From Onchocerca volvulus (taxonomy: Eukaryota; Nematoda; Chromadorea; Rhabditida; Onchocercidae): a stretch of DNA of 64,000 nucleotides. The stretch covers positions 5,071,011 to 5,135,010 of the forward strand of contig HG738138.1 of the NCBI GenBank assembly GCA_000499405.2. Direction: 5' to 3'. The notes below the pieces were generated by a model, which saw only the letters and a list, made by a program, of their open reading frames with translations, was not told where the DNA came from and searched no databases. This document shows, in pieces, positions 1-13,331 of this stretch (positions within the stretch are counted from its first letter, which is position 1; every line of letters begins with the position of its first letter). A program made the translations under genes and the position numbers.

Positions 1-294
1 TTTCAGCCATTACACAGATTCTCATGATTACGCATACATATTAATACTGGATAGAATACCTGTTCAATCCGCAATTGCCAACCAGTTCGATTGTTGCGGA
101 AATATTTGCTCCTAGAAATAAGGATATGATAAAATTATCAGAAACATTGCTCAATCATTTGTATGAACTGAATAAGTAAATGTCAACAAACATATCATAC
201 TGAATAAGCCAAGAGTTTTGGCGATTCAGTGACTAAAGATTACTTGAAATTCAGACAAGCAGTAACTCCGAATCCCAGATAAACAGTAACTTAC

Positions 295-1467
295 CAATCG
301 ATATGTTGGTCATCAATAACCAGTATACACTTATGTGGTCCCTGAATGTACGATGCAGCAGCATTGCTGGCTGCTTGCATCAGATTTTTGGTTATACCTT
401 GAACTTGTGAATACATAGACATTGACTGCTTTGATGGTGACGTTGGGGCACTGAAAGCAAAAATTCGATTCAAAAAAAAAAAAATCTTCCTTCAATGCAG
501 CATCTTCTTCGGTCAAATTCTGAATCTACGAGAGGCTAAAATATTGTCAAAAACAAGACTTCACTCATTTCCCATTGTTTTTTCCATGTATGGGAAAAAA
601 AAAAAAAAATCGAACTTCTCACTCTTATAAATTCAACGAGATGAGCCTTCCTAAGAATATAACCTGAAACCTGAAATCCCGCTCGGAAGAAAGATCAGCA
701 ATCTTAAATATTCTTCCTCATATGATGAACTATTAAATTAATCATGCTAATCATTAGAATCGCTGGAACAGCAACAACAATTATGGTAACAGTAATTATT
801 GTTACTTATTATTATAGCAATTAAGCTTATTTGTTCATTCTGGCGAGAGTGTCAATTGAAATTAAATAATAGGGAAATAAAATGAAGCGAACAAATAAGA
901 TTAATTTCTATTAATTACTGAACTAAATTACCACTCATTACTGAACTATTATTAATTATTTAATCCTGAACTTAATTACTAAACTACCGACATTTTTATT
1001 TCTCTTAGTTTCTTTGCTTGTCCTATCCATTATATTATTAAATGTCTACAAATATTGCGATTTTATCGTCACAAAAAATGCGATGGATCGATACGTGATC
1101 ATTATTTGCGTGAATCATTTCCTCATTTATCACAAAAATTTTTTTAGCCGATTCTTGCCAATGTGTATCAGTGCAATCCGATATTCGATACTGTTAGCGT
1201 CAGGTCAATGAATTTTCTCTTTATTGAAGAATTTCAATTGTATAATTCAAAAGTTAACCTTATAGCACTAGAAACTTTGTTGGCAAGACCAGCCAGTGAG
1301 AAACTATTTGGAGGTCCATTTTGCATTTGTGAGGATTGCTGCTGCTGCTGATATTGTGGACCACGTCCACCAGGTGCTGAAGCAGGTGTCGATTTTTCAT
1401 CCTCCTCGTTATCCTGAGAGCTAAAACGACGCCTGAGAAAGTTGACACCACTAGATATGCTTTCCAT
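295..1467 (-). CDS. snn-1: Synapsin, 5' two coding exons (partial)
   Basis: Synapsin coats synaptic vesicles and tethers them to the cytoskeleton under kinase control. Two coding exons are visible: 1259-1467 and 295-450. The first ends ATAAG|GTTAAC in phase 2, and the second opens TTTGCTTTCAG|T and restores the frame. Exon 1 encodes MESISSGVNFLRRRFSS; the RRxFS site near the N-terminus is the family's domain A phosphorylation site. A Gln-rich stretch (PQYQQQQQ) and a short Ser/Pro linker follow. Exon 2 ends KCILVIDDQHIDW, which matches the opening of the ATP-grasp-like domain C (family pattern K-L-V-D-HTDW). A TG|GTAAGT donor at 294 shows the gene continues past the left edge. The start is the ATG at 1467. 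The frame stays open upstream to a TAG near 1530 without another ATG, so an upstream exon cannot be excluded. The bulk of domain C is outside the window. Confidence 0.85.
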
Positions 1468-2172
1468 ACTTTCTTTTCTTCTTACACTCACTACTTCTCG
1501 AAGTTGTTTAGTATCTTGAGCTGGCTATATCGGTAGCAGTAAGTGGCTTCTTTTGTCATAGAAAAATACGCAGGAAACCTGAAACATAGAAAATTGTCTA
1601 AAAATAAAGCGAAAGGCTGTTAATTCCATTAATTTGTATCACAATGAAGAAGGGAAGCTATGAGCAAAAAAAAAAAAAAAAAAAAAAATTTCAGATTTTC
1701 GTCAGGAAAAGATTCCTAATGAGCTCATCCAAGCAGACTATCACTGTTGATTGCATATCCTTCTTTTTTCCTTCGAGAACAAAAATACCTGATAAATCTA
1801 TTTTCATTTTTCAAATTGCTTTTAGTCTAAATCTTTTTCTGAATATATTACACACATGTCCTTGTTTTAGCGAATTTGTTTTAACTCAGCTTATTCCGCC
1901 TTTTCTCTTCACTACGTCCAGAAATTCCTGTTTAGTCACCTAAGGATTATTCGTCCTAATCAATTTTTTTTTGAAAATTCTGACATGTCAAAAAAACTCA
2001 AAAATATTGAATTTAAAAATAATTTACAATTCATAATTGCTTATTTTCTGTACAAATCATCTGAAGTAAGTCATGAAACAATTATTCATTCCAATAGTTA
2101 GTTGCCTTTGCGAAAATTTTTAGATTCAACTCATAACCTGCTTAAAAATTTCCTCACTAATGATGTTGTATT

Positions 2173-2249
2173 AGTTTCATTTCACATATCACTGTTTTGT
2201 GACATAAAGTGTTCGGTCGAATGGCAATAGTGATATGTGAAATAAAACT
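2173..2249. repeat. Inverted repeat, 24-base arms
   Basis: The arm at 2173-2196 and the arm at 2226-2249 are near-perfect reverse complements; both contain the core TTTCACATATCACT. About 29 bases separate them. No coding frame overlaps. Confidence 0.75.
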
Positions 2250-4352
2250 CAATCCTATATCGCTGTTGATGAAAATTTAATCAATAAAATTGAAATTAAG
2301 TTGACATTCTCTTGTATTCTCTCTAAATATGGATTGTTGAAAGTAAAAAACATCCTGCAACGAAATCTAAATTAATAATATTTGACGGGTACTTCTATGG
2401 TCACACTTTTTAATACTAACACACAGCAAAATTCTAATGGCTGAAATCTAATGCATACAATATTTTTGATTCTTTTTTTTTTTTTTTTAAATTTGATAAA
2501 TTTGAAAAGGGAAAACAACAGCAAAGAGAAATGAAGTGATAGAAAACAAGAAATTGAAATCAACAAAGTCTAAAAAACGAAATATTAACCAAAAATACTA
2601 AATCAACAGGTAGCATCATTTTTTCCGAAAGCAACTTATAACGTCAGCCGCTTAACAATTTATTCCATTCCTATCCAACGATTAGCACAGCAACGGAAAG
2701 TGACAAGCAATACATGCGATGTGACAGAAACGTTTCAGTTCATTGAGCCTGGTCGTTAGGCAGCAGTGGAAATAAAATATCTTTTTGCTTTAGTCTTAAA
2801 TGCAATTAGCCGCACCAAAAAAAAAAAGAAAAAAAAAATTTCAAAATAACCAACCAATAAGTGCTGCATTTCATGGAAATGACATGTAGTAAATGGATGC
2901 ATGCTGCCTAGAATATGGACATGGGTGTAGCTAGGCTTGTTTTTGATTCGTGACTCAATAGATAATTATTCGTTAGCAGTAGCGAAACTGCGTTCAGCAT
3001 AAAATTGAAGCAATCCATATTATTCACATGTTTGATTCAAGCTATTTTTCAAACCTTATTTTTCAAATTATAATTAATACTTACTGTAAAATCGATCTTT
3101 AGTAATTTCTTTAAAATTTCACGATGTTGAAGATAAAATAGAAATTAAATTTGAAATGGAAGAAGCAGGAAAATGTTTCTACCAAAAAACCCAAGAAACA
3201 AATCTTTTTTTTTTTGAATTGAATGATGGTTTTTACATCCCATTCCGTTGCTCCTGAGCGACGAAAAATGATGCTGCATTACTAGTAGTTAATTCGATTT
3301 GCCTTTTAAAGTGAAAAAGCAAACAAGTCATCTTATTTCTTGGAGTGGTTTTTTTCTATGGCCTAAAGAGTACTAGCTTTTGTTTCAAACAATTGTCAAT
3401 TAATGGGAAATTGAATGAATAACGAAAAAAAAAGTTATGATAGAAGTTCTATTTCGAATTATTTAATTATTACTTAAAGCCTTTACAAATAATGAAGATG
3501 AGAATGTTTTGTGATATTTAAAGATCATTTTCAATGTCTAACATAAATTTTATTGTAGCTGAACCACGCAGCTATGCTGCAAGATATGAACTGACCATCA
3601 ATTTAACTCTACTTTTTGTAAGCTTTAAATGTAAACTTATCCTCAAAAATATGACTCAAGAAAGTTTTACTACAGAAACTATGCAATTATTGATTCACAG
3701 CACCAAAGTGCTTTAAATTTCATGGTTTTAAAAAACTGAAATTAAGTTCGAACAGAACGATAATTTCAAATAAGTACAGTGCTTGACTGATATCATTGTT
3801 GTTCCTTTGGTGATATTTGAACAAACTTTAACGTGACTGATATGAGTTAGAGAAAAACCAATTTAAATAAAGGATTTAAGAAACTCAAAGCTGGAAAAAA
3901 TTTGGTTAAAATTTGTTGTTTCATAGTGTTTAATTAAATTAAGTAGTCGATGTGGATAATCTTTGCCATCATTTTTAATGGAACATTTATTGTTTACTTC
4001 CTTCATTTCGCCTCTTTTTAAAAATAGTAAAAAATTTTAAATGAATTCCAAGAAATCATTATTTAAATGTTTAGATTAATGATTTATTTTTGAACAAAAC
4101 AGGTAAAATTGATTCACCTAGCATTTCTGAAAAATCATTTCAGTGGTTCGGAATATAACCCGAAATGTTTCCGAATAATTTTATCAAGAGTTGAGACAAT
4201 AGGTCTCAAATAAAAATTATTGAACTGCTTGGATCAAAATTCAGACCAGCCATCTATAATTAATTTTCTGATTAAGAAACAGGATTTCTGCCAAAAAATA
4301 GGAAAAATTAAAAGTTATATACAGATGAAGTTCATACCTAACAGCAACTTCC

Positions 4353-4428
4353 TGGAAGTTCCATTTCTTTACTGATTCAATCATTTGTTTCAGCTGACCT
4401 ACTGATTAAGCCGCCAATGGAACTTCCA
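4353..4428. repeat. Inverted repeat, 13-base perfect arms
   Basis: TGGAAGTTCCATT at 4353-4365 is the exact reverse complement of 4416-4428. The 50-base spacer itself carries two copies of the octamer ACTGATT with a flanking T. It lies in gene-free DNA. Confidence 0.7.
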
Positions 4429-7400
4429 AGAATAACGTCAGGGAAAAAAGGAGAAATTTTGAGCGAATATAATCCGGATATATACTTTTGGAATTACACA
4501 CTCAATAAAAATTTATATTAGTGAAGTATGGTCAGAAGATATCTTATGCAAAAGTTATGCCAAGAGGAAATATTTCAAAATTTTGGAGGATGAAAATAAG
4601 CAAACGAAGAAAAATTCCCACTAGGCTCATTCTCTCACATCAAAGCTTTCTTCCTTTCCATTTCCCAAAGACCAAATGAGCCTGAATGCATATGAAGAGA
4701 TGAATCAATAAGTAATCAGTGGCTTAGAAAGAGGGCTAGAATAGTTATTCTTTCTAAAAATAAAAGATTATTCAACAGCTAAGCCAGCTACATGCATTAT
4801 TTTTCAACTGCAACAAAGCCATAATTTCATTCCAAAAGCTATCAGTGCTGTTGGCTTCAGTTAATCACACGCACTCAGCTTTTAATTTTAATTACAGTTG
4901 TCACTGAAGCTCTGAAAGAGAATAAAATTGATTGTCGGCGTCGATATTTGATGTGATAATGAGCTAACGTCAACTCAATATCTGAAGTTAAGGTGTGAAG
5001 TAGGAACGCTCTTGATTTTTTAGAATTACGTATGATTTATCCAAACGTAGTCAGAAATTCAGATCTCTAAGCATTTAAATTCTACAGAGCTTGATCAAAA
5101 TATTACTTGATCATATTGCAGAAAAAAAAAAAAAAAAAAAAAAACCAAAACTTTTTTAGACTTTTGCTTTCCAGAGCTTACATAAAGCAGTTTCGCTTTC
5201 TTTTTTTTTTTTTTTGAAAACAAATCCTAGTCCTATTGAAAATTTGGCAGAAAGCAACCTAGACAACTAGAGTTATTTGGATAGCTTTAAAGATTACATC
5301 ATTGTTTGAGTATGCAAAGAAAATAGTAAGACGAAAATAATGATGTTTTTTGTTTCACTGATAAATGCTAATCTGCTTAAGCCACATCGATTTCATGAAT
5401 CCTTGTAATGTCCGTAAATTTTTCAGAACTTTGGATTTTATCCATTAAATCAGCTTAGAGCTTTAGTGAAAGTTTGAGAACGTTAAAAAAAAGATTACTA
5501 CATTTTGCAAAAGTCATAAATAGCATTTTTGCGAAGAAATACTCGTTAGAAGGGGAAAGTCGTGGAGGAAACTGCGTAAGTAAACGATGTTGGAAGCATT
5601 TTAATGGAGAACACAAGCCAATTCCCCAATCCTTCTTCATTCTCCATATGCTTGTTCTTTTTGTACGTCTCTTATTTAAAAAATTTGAACGAATTCACTT
5701 CGTATCTCCCAGACTTCCACCTTCAATAATTGTAACTTCAAACAGAGACTACAATTCACGTTAAATCGAATTCCGTAATTTTTCCAGCGAAACACTTCCA
5801 CTTCAGCACTGAAGGACGGACAGCAATAACCATTTTATATTGAAAAAAATGTTATGACTTGAACTCTTGTCCTGCGTTCCGATCGATTAAGACCAATTTG
5901 GGCAATGAAATGCACTCGAGTGTCATAACCAATAGGAATATATTACCTGATTATATACCGCATGCAATATATCGCCCACATTATTCCCGATCAGTTGCCT
6001 ACTAAAACGCCTTTTGTTTTCCTGTAGATGTGAACATTCACTTCATAATGTTTAAAATCTAAGGATTTAAGATGCTCAACACTGAAAATAGAAATTTATT
6101 TTTGACAAATTATTTCAAATAGAATACACCAGTATGAAATGGAGCACAAATAATACAGGACAAAGTCAATTATTGCCGTAACGCTGATGCAGAAAACACG
6201 CATAAGCTGAAAATTGTTCATATTAAATATTGAATTGAATATAAACACTTCTCAGGTAAACGGACATGAAATAACATGGGTTTTGCATAGGATATTACAG
6301 AAACAGATTTAACTTCGTTATGGAATATCAAAGCATATTACGGTAAAACCGAAATATTTTGTAATATAAATTTGACGAAATAATTCAAGCATTCTGAATA
6401 GTAGAATCTCAGACAAATGAATTACTTATCCATATCTCGGCACAAAAGCTTTTGTTTTCTCATCTTCCGATCTGCTAATAAAGCTTCTATGCAACCGGAC
6501 TAGAAAAATCAAAAAATGTTTAAATCCATGTGCATTTTCTATCTCTTATTTTTGTTCTGATAACCGTATTGTAAGCTTATTATCAAACCAAGGATTATAC
6601 ATATAAAAGGGAAATTCTCAGGTTAGGGATCAGTATCTTCAAGATCGGTATCAGGAACAGTTCAATTCCAATTCAATTTCAAAGATGGTTTCAACAGCAT
6701 GAGTGACAGTTCAGCAGTAGCAACAGTTATGGCAGAGCGAGAGGAGGACAACAGTTACAAACGGAAAGTATGACAATGTAGTGAGCATTCAAACGATTGT
6801 TAATAGCCTCTTACTATTTAATATTTATTGTTTATTTAGTCTCTATTATTGTACAAATAATATATGATATTGTTTAATAACGTATAAGATCAACAAAGCT
6901 ATTATTGATGTGTGTAATATCGTTATAAACCCTAATAAAGGTTATTGTTAACCTAGCGGATTCACAACAGCAAGAATAAGCAATCTTCAATCTAACTAGA
7001 CTACAAACTAAATCATAAATTATCAGATTTTTTCCCTAACAGCATGTATCAAACAAAATATCGAATCAAATTTCATTTATCTGAAATTTTTTGAAACATT
7101 TACCGAAAAATCATCAGACTGAAATGATTTTTTGGATAAATAGTATAATTAATTTTCCTTTAAATCGTATTTTTTCATCTCTAAAAAGTAGCCAGGCGAA
7201 AGATCTCTTCATTAAGATAAAAACACTACCCGGTATTTTTGAAATCACTACTATATAGGCTCATTGCTCCATCTGACTTCCTATGTCTTATAAAACACCA
7301 AATACTCCGTAACAAAATAATGATGAATGCAGCTAGATATTTGATTAATTCTACCATCAATCTTTACAGGCTATGTGAAAAAACCAATTCCAGTCTATAT

Positions 7401-7783
7401 TGGATCTGACTAGAAAACAGTTCAAATATATTAATTTTAATTAAATGGATAACTGAAACTCCCATATCTACTCATATGCAATTAAAATTTTCTTTCCAAA
7501 TTAAGGTTATATACAACAGTAACAAAATCAACAGCAAAAAAAATTCGAACACGGTTTCCAAATTACTCGGTCAAGCATATCTGAGCTGCAGCCATATACC
7601 TTAAACAACATTATTACTCTACAGAATAGAAATTTCCAATTCACCTCGACATATTTCACAAAATTTTGAGATTAAGTAGGAAAAAAAAGATGGAACTTGG
7701 GAAATATCGTACCAAAAAGATAGAATTTAATCAGTGGAAGCATTAAGGAGAAGCCAATGCAATTCGTAAACATCGCTTCAAAT

Positions 7784-10700
7784 TTACTTTCTGCGTCTTT
7801 TGGCACGTGGTGAATCAGTGGACGGCCATTGGGAACGCTCCGCTTCCGGTACGTTGAGTACATGTCGCATATATTCGGCAATCGCACCAAAACGCTGAAT
7901 CAGCTGCGGATCGACCTTCAATAAAAACGATTTTGGAAAAGATGACATAAACTGGAGATATTTAGATCCAAATAGAAAAAATTTCGCTACTTCTGAGACT
8001 AATCATCGATGTATGATAGCACAAATGACCAGACAACTTAAAGTATACATGAATAAAAATCTTAAAATAATAAAGTAAAATTAGATGATATCGCACCCAC
8101 GACCTGTGATTCAGGAATCCAAATTAACAGCAACCTAATCACAGGAAGAATTAAACAAAATGATTGACATCGGCAGCATTTTATACTAAGTTGGTGTACA
8201 TCGTCCAGCAGGTATTTGCATCGATGGTAGGAGATACACCTCTCAACTCCCATAATGCAACAGAATAAAAAAACTATTTCGATTGATAAGTTATTTTGCA
8301 CCGTTTACAAACTATGATTTTTTAGAATAATACTTCTTCACTACATGTAAAGATTTCAATTTAGTGCATTGAATAATAAAGAATAATAACAAATAACAAA
8401 TATTTGCATAAGAAAATACATCAAAATAAATAATTAGGCATCCTTCATCAACTGAATCTTAAAAAAAAAGAATAATAGCTCACTTTTTAGGAAAACCATT
8501 TTCTATTGCATATTTCTTTTTCATAATATATATTTTTTTTACATACTTACTGTATACAACAACTTACCAGAGAGAGCGCAATTATTAGTTCTTCATCATC
8601 CTTCGACGGGATTCCTTCATAAATATAAACTGGCTCTGGTGAGGATGGTGGTGTATAATAATCAAAATCATCAGAATCACTTCTTTCGTCATTATTGATA
8701 CCCTGATCATACTGAACATCTGAGGCGACGACAATCGACTCTAAAGATCCGGAATCCGAAGGATTTTTTACGGAAAGAGCATCGTCTTTCGATGCAAGGT
8801 TGCCTGAATCCAGAAATACGTCAGATGATGATGCATCCAAATGAAGACTTGCTAACCTACAATTAAGTTGAGTTCTTTTAAAATGTTTCAGTATTTATCT
8901 TAATATATAAAGCAAAGAAGTCTGCAAGGCATAAAAATTGAAAAGAAAAAGGAAAAGAAAAAGCAAACACTACAGATTAGTTCCGGGAAATAGTTCCTAA
9001 AAGCAGATGTTTATGGTAAACGGAACGCAAATAAAACTTCTCAATTTTATGGAAAAACTTCCGAATAAATTATTTCCCACTAACAACAACAATAATTCTG
9101 GATCGAAAATTTTCTGAATCTATGTACAGATATGAAACGTGTAGATGGAAGTGTAAGTAACAATTATAAGGAAAAGAAAGAGTAAAGGCCGAAAACAACT
9201 ATATCTGTTTTCAAAAGGATGTCAGTATTTTTCTAAAATGATGAATACTAATAATTTCAAGACTGAAATCAAATTCAATAAATTCATGCTCGACTAAAAT
9301 GAATTTAATTTAAATTTGATTTATAAAGAAAGCAAAACAGGTTAAAACATGCAGACGTAAACACAGTAAAAAGAAAATTGAACTACCGACACAAGTTGTT
9401 ACTGTTCGCATTCATGGCTGACCCGCTATAAGTATTAAATGAAATTCTTTACCAAAAGAAATCTATGCAGTTATACACAATGTGTTTTTTTTAACTTGTA
9501 TAAATTTGAAATAAAATGAAAGAAAAAAACAAAGCAAGGCCTAAATTTATCGTTTTTCATTTTGAAAAGCGAAATATCAGTATTAACTAAATGTGCCAGA
9601 TTAATCTTTCTTTATTCTGAGGAACGAAATATATATGTTAGTTAAAAATGAAACAAATATAAATATATAAAATGTTCTGTTTCAGGATTATATTAGAAAA
9701 TGGAAATTGTCGTAGAATGAAAAACTTGCTTGCTTGTTATTTCACTAAGTGATGAATCATCAGCCGAATCATCAGCCTCAGCTGCATCAATTCCATTCCT
9801 TTGATCCTCTGCAAATATGGTATCGGAGGCATCTGCAAAAATAGAAGAATCGTTATCGTCGTCGAAATTCACGGTGCGAACTGAAGGAATCGATGAATTC
9901 AATCTGATGTGCACAAGATAGCGATTTAACTCCTCCAGTCCTGCAACAATAATATAAATCAAAATTTCAAAACAGGAATCATATTTTTGTTCACTATATA
10001 AAGATTCTGCCAAAGCTTCCGATCTAGAAAGAATTCGCTGTATTTTATTTAACACTTTAAACGGTTCTTTTTTAAACGGTTCATTTCTTTTAGAGAACAA
10101 AAAAATAACTTGATTGAGACAGAGTAAAACATACCTGAATATGACTGAAAATCAAGCAGTTTATTGCAAAAATTCCAGCGCTCCATCCAAGTTATTTTAT
10201 ATTCATTAGCAAGACCTCGTCCAATACGTTCAGCACCTTTCCGAGGATGCGATCTACGACAATCTTTTTCTTCAATTTTCCATGTTTCATAAAATTTCTG
10301 TGCCAAAGCTTTATCAGCGAACGGCCCTTAAACAGTTTTTCATGGAAATATATTAGAATCTAATATATAAAGATGACTGAAATGAAAATTTTCAGCAAAC
10401 AAATCCAAAGATAGCATCAAACAAACAAAAAAGACAATAAATTGTCTGTGCCTTGCTGCTTGGACCTCTTAAATTTGACCACATTCTCACCATTTTACGA
10501 TCCGTAGAATATCTTTTTTATCCTATTGATTAATAAAATATACAAGAAAGATAGTTTTTCTAATTTATCTTATCAACAAAATCATTAAAAAACACACAAA
10601 AAAACATTCGATTTTCAACAAATTACCAGCGTAAGCTGCAAGCTCGCATACTTCCAAGGCTGACATGCATGTGGGAGATCTGGGTGTATCATTTGGAAGT

Positions 10701-12359
10701 GTATTAGCCGGTACTTCTTCTGTAAATCAAAGATTGCAATACGTGTAATATCATTTGGAACGAAAGGATATTATTTATTTATTACCCGCAATCTAACAAA
10801 AGAGGATACATTATCCTCGTTGTTAGAGAAAACATTTCAGCACTCTAGGGCAATATGGATGATGTTTTGATATAAATTGAAGAAGTGACATCGAAAATTT
10901 GCGAACTATACCTAGAAGCTGGATAGTTATTGAATAATAATTATCCGTTGGACGATAAAGTGCAGTGAAGAAAGAATGGAAAAGTGGCATCATTGCAGCA
11001 TGCAGATCTTCCTTATCACGGCCAACATATCTTGTGCAACAAATTTGAGCAGGAGTACAACCCATTCTAAATTTTCGAACTTTTTTTTATATGAAAATTT
11101 CAAAAAATTAGGATTTCAAAAAAGAATCAATTTTCGTATGAAAATTTCAAAAAATCAGTTTTAAATCTTATCATTTTTTAAGTCTATATAAAATACCATC
11201 TAGAGTTTTTTCTCTTTGATAATAAATAAAATTGAGAAACAAACTGAAGCATCTAAGACAAAATTTATATCAGCTTACTTGTTAATGGGATTTTTCTGGC
11301 ACATGTTGAAACTCAGAAATAATTCAACAAGAGGATAGTGCCCGAACTTCGATGCAAAATGTAGTGGTGTATCGTGTGAACCTTTGTCCGGCATGTTAAG
11401 GTAACAATCAAGAAGTATACGCGAGCGCATCCTAACATCATCTTCTGATGTCCCTCAAACATCAAATTTTTATTTGTTATGGAAACCAAAAAGATGATAT
11501 CTACTTCTTATGATTTATGGGTAAGCATCTGGCCTACGCGACTTCTCATTTTTTGCCAGTAAGCTTTCGAAAGAGCAAATGAATTTAAAAAAAAAATCTA
11601 CCGACAAATTAAAAAAAAAAAAACCTAAAAAATTTTTAAATGCATTCACAAACCATATAAAGTAAGTAATGCTTCACTATCGCAGATAAGATGCAGAATG
11701 TATTTAGCAACATGTAAATTGCCAACTTTAGCAGCCAGATGCATAGCATTGTAACGAAAACCTTCGACTACGATTGTTGGCGTGTCACTTCCGATATTGA
11801 TTAGATAACGAGGATTCTGCAAAGCCATGTCCAGGAATGATTCGTCGTCCTAAATAGTAATTTTTGTCAAAAATAGAAAACAATACAAAATGAGACCGTG
11901 TATTTCTCTTATTCTTCAATTCATGCGACACATAACCATGTACCTTTGATTCGATTGCCTTTTTCAAACGATTGAACATAATTCGGGAAACAGACGGGAA
12001 AGATGAACTTGGCTCTCCTGTAGGTTCACTTTTAATTGATAATTCCGGGCTTTTGCAAAACATATCACCATTTTCGGCATAATTTTTTGCGTCATCCGGA
12101 CTTTGAAAGCGCTTAAAACGAGCACCTGAAGAATGCACAAAGAGTTTATGCTTGATATTCAAGTTATTCTTCCTTTTAAAGATACATTTTGTTCCTCCAA
12201 ATGATACATCATGTATACCTAACCTTTTGCTTTACTCTCTGGAGTATTCGCAAAACTGGATGCTTCCCTCAGAGTTGCGAATACAGCGCCTTCACCAGCA
12301 CCTTCGGGTGACGGAATATGTACAGCGTAATATTCTTCTGGCTGCTTTGATTGCTCCAT
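7784..12359 (-). CDS. lem-4: ANKLE2 / LEM-4-like ankyrin protein
   Basis: ANKLE2 (LEM-4 in worms) controls dephosphorylation of BAF when the nuclear envelope re-forms after mitosis, acting with PP2A and VRK1. Exons on the minus strand: 12359-12224, 12125-11944, 11849-11654, 11444-11279 (an in-frame alternative start is 11453), 11066-10912, 10719-10627, 10326-10135, about 9940-9746, about 8851-8568 and 7915-7784. Phases agree at every junction except the two marked 'about', where a weak donor or a missed small exon is possible. The order matches the family: KGARFKRFQSPDDAKNYA, then NPRYLINIGSDTPTIVVEGF and MPDKGSHDTPLHFASKFGH (ankyrin pair), NKMGCTPAQICC, GPFADKALAQKFYETWK, and WMERWNFCNKLLDF. 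It ends in a basic tail (RAKRRRK). The model gives about 576 residues, shorter than the human protein (about 940). No N-terminal membrane segment or LEM domain is seen. Confidence 0.85.
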
Positions 12360-13331
12360 TTTATATGGGTTTCATATTATTTGGAATATAAAACCGAAAA
12401 TTTGTTGATAAAAAAAAAAGGCAATCAGCGGGAGGAAATTCTTCACAGTTTCAGCAATCGTAGAGAATGTGGGGATTCTGGAAAGAAATTAGTTTTAGCT
12501 GAGGTAACAGACAAAATCAGAGAATAATGCATCGCCAAAAATTGTAGCCTGAAATAAAATTAGCTAATTTTTTTAATTCGAAAAAGTCATCTAATTTCGA
12601 AATTTAGTTCGAATATTCTCAAATAAAAGTATTTAATATTTTTATATATTTTAATACACTTGCTCCAAAGTAGTAAATTTCAACACTTCGACTTCGCATG
12701 TTCAATAGCAAAAAAGCTAACAATAAACATTAAGATAATTTTACATGTCAGACTATACTTAGCTTCGAATAATGATTTCAATTTTTGTCTGAAATGCAAA
12801 GTGAGCTATATTAATACAAAATCATGGAAAATTGTAGAATAAAAGAGATCGCTTAGTATATTCATGTTGTGAAGCAGGTAATATCTACAATATATGCTAC
12901 TTTTGCTTCAGTTCATGTCAGTTCAACTGTCTAAAATGATGTCTACATTTGGTGTACAACTTACAGCGAATTAATCAAATGACATAAAAATACGCAAATA
13001 TGCTTGATAATATATCCACTACAAAGTTAATGATGCCATCAAAACTAACTTCAACTTCCTGAAACTCTAGTTTGGAGTATTTTTCTTTCGAGACCTTAGT
13101 TTGGAAAGTATGGACACCAATTTATATGACACTGAATACCCACACACCTAATCTCTAAGTTAATAAATTCAAAATGTTAGATACAACGCAAACCCGTTTC
13201 AAAAAGGTTGTAAATACAGGAAAAGGAACATCGTTCCAGGACCCATCTATTTGTATGTTCCGTAATGTGCCGTGTTTTCCAGATGTACTTACTACTCTTT
13301 TGCCTATCTTCCATCATCGTCTGATATTTTT
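12360..13331. other. Gene-free spacer upstream of ANKLE2
   Basis: AT-rich sequence between the ANKLE2 start and the tentative small gene further right on the same strand. It contains no exon-like segment with balanced codon use. It presumably holds the ANKLE2 promoter and the 3' end of the upstream gene, but no specific site was recognised. Confidence 0.5.

Larger units (their letters stand above)
1468..7783. other. Long stretch without a convincing gene
   Basis: This 6.3 kb between synapsin exon 1 and the last ANKLE2 exon is AT-rich with long A or T runs (about 1665-1687, 2469-2488 and 5124-5144). The open frames are short and of low complexity. It holds two inverted repeats (2173-2249 and 4353-4428) and one isolated exon-like ORF at 6699-6767, each reported under findings. 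Synapsin promoter sequence is presumably near its left end, but no motif was recognised. Confidence 0.6.
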
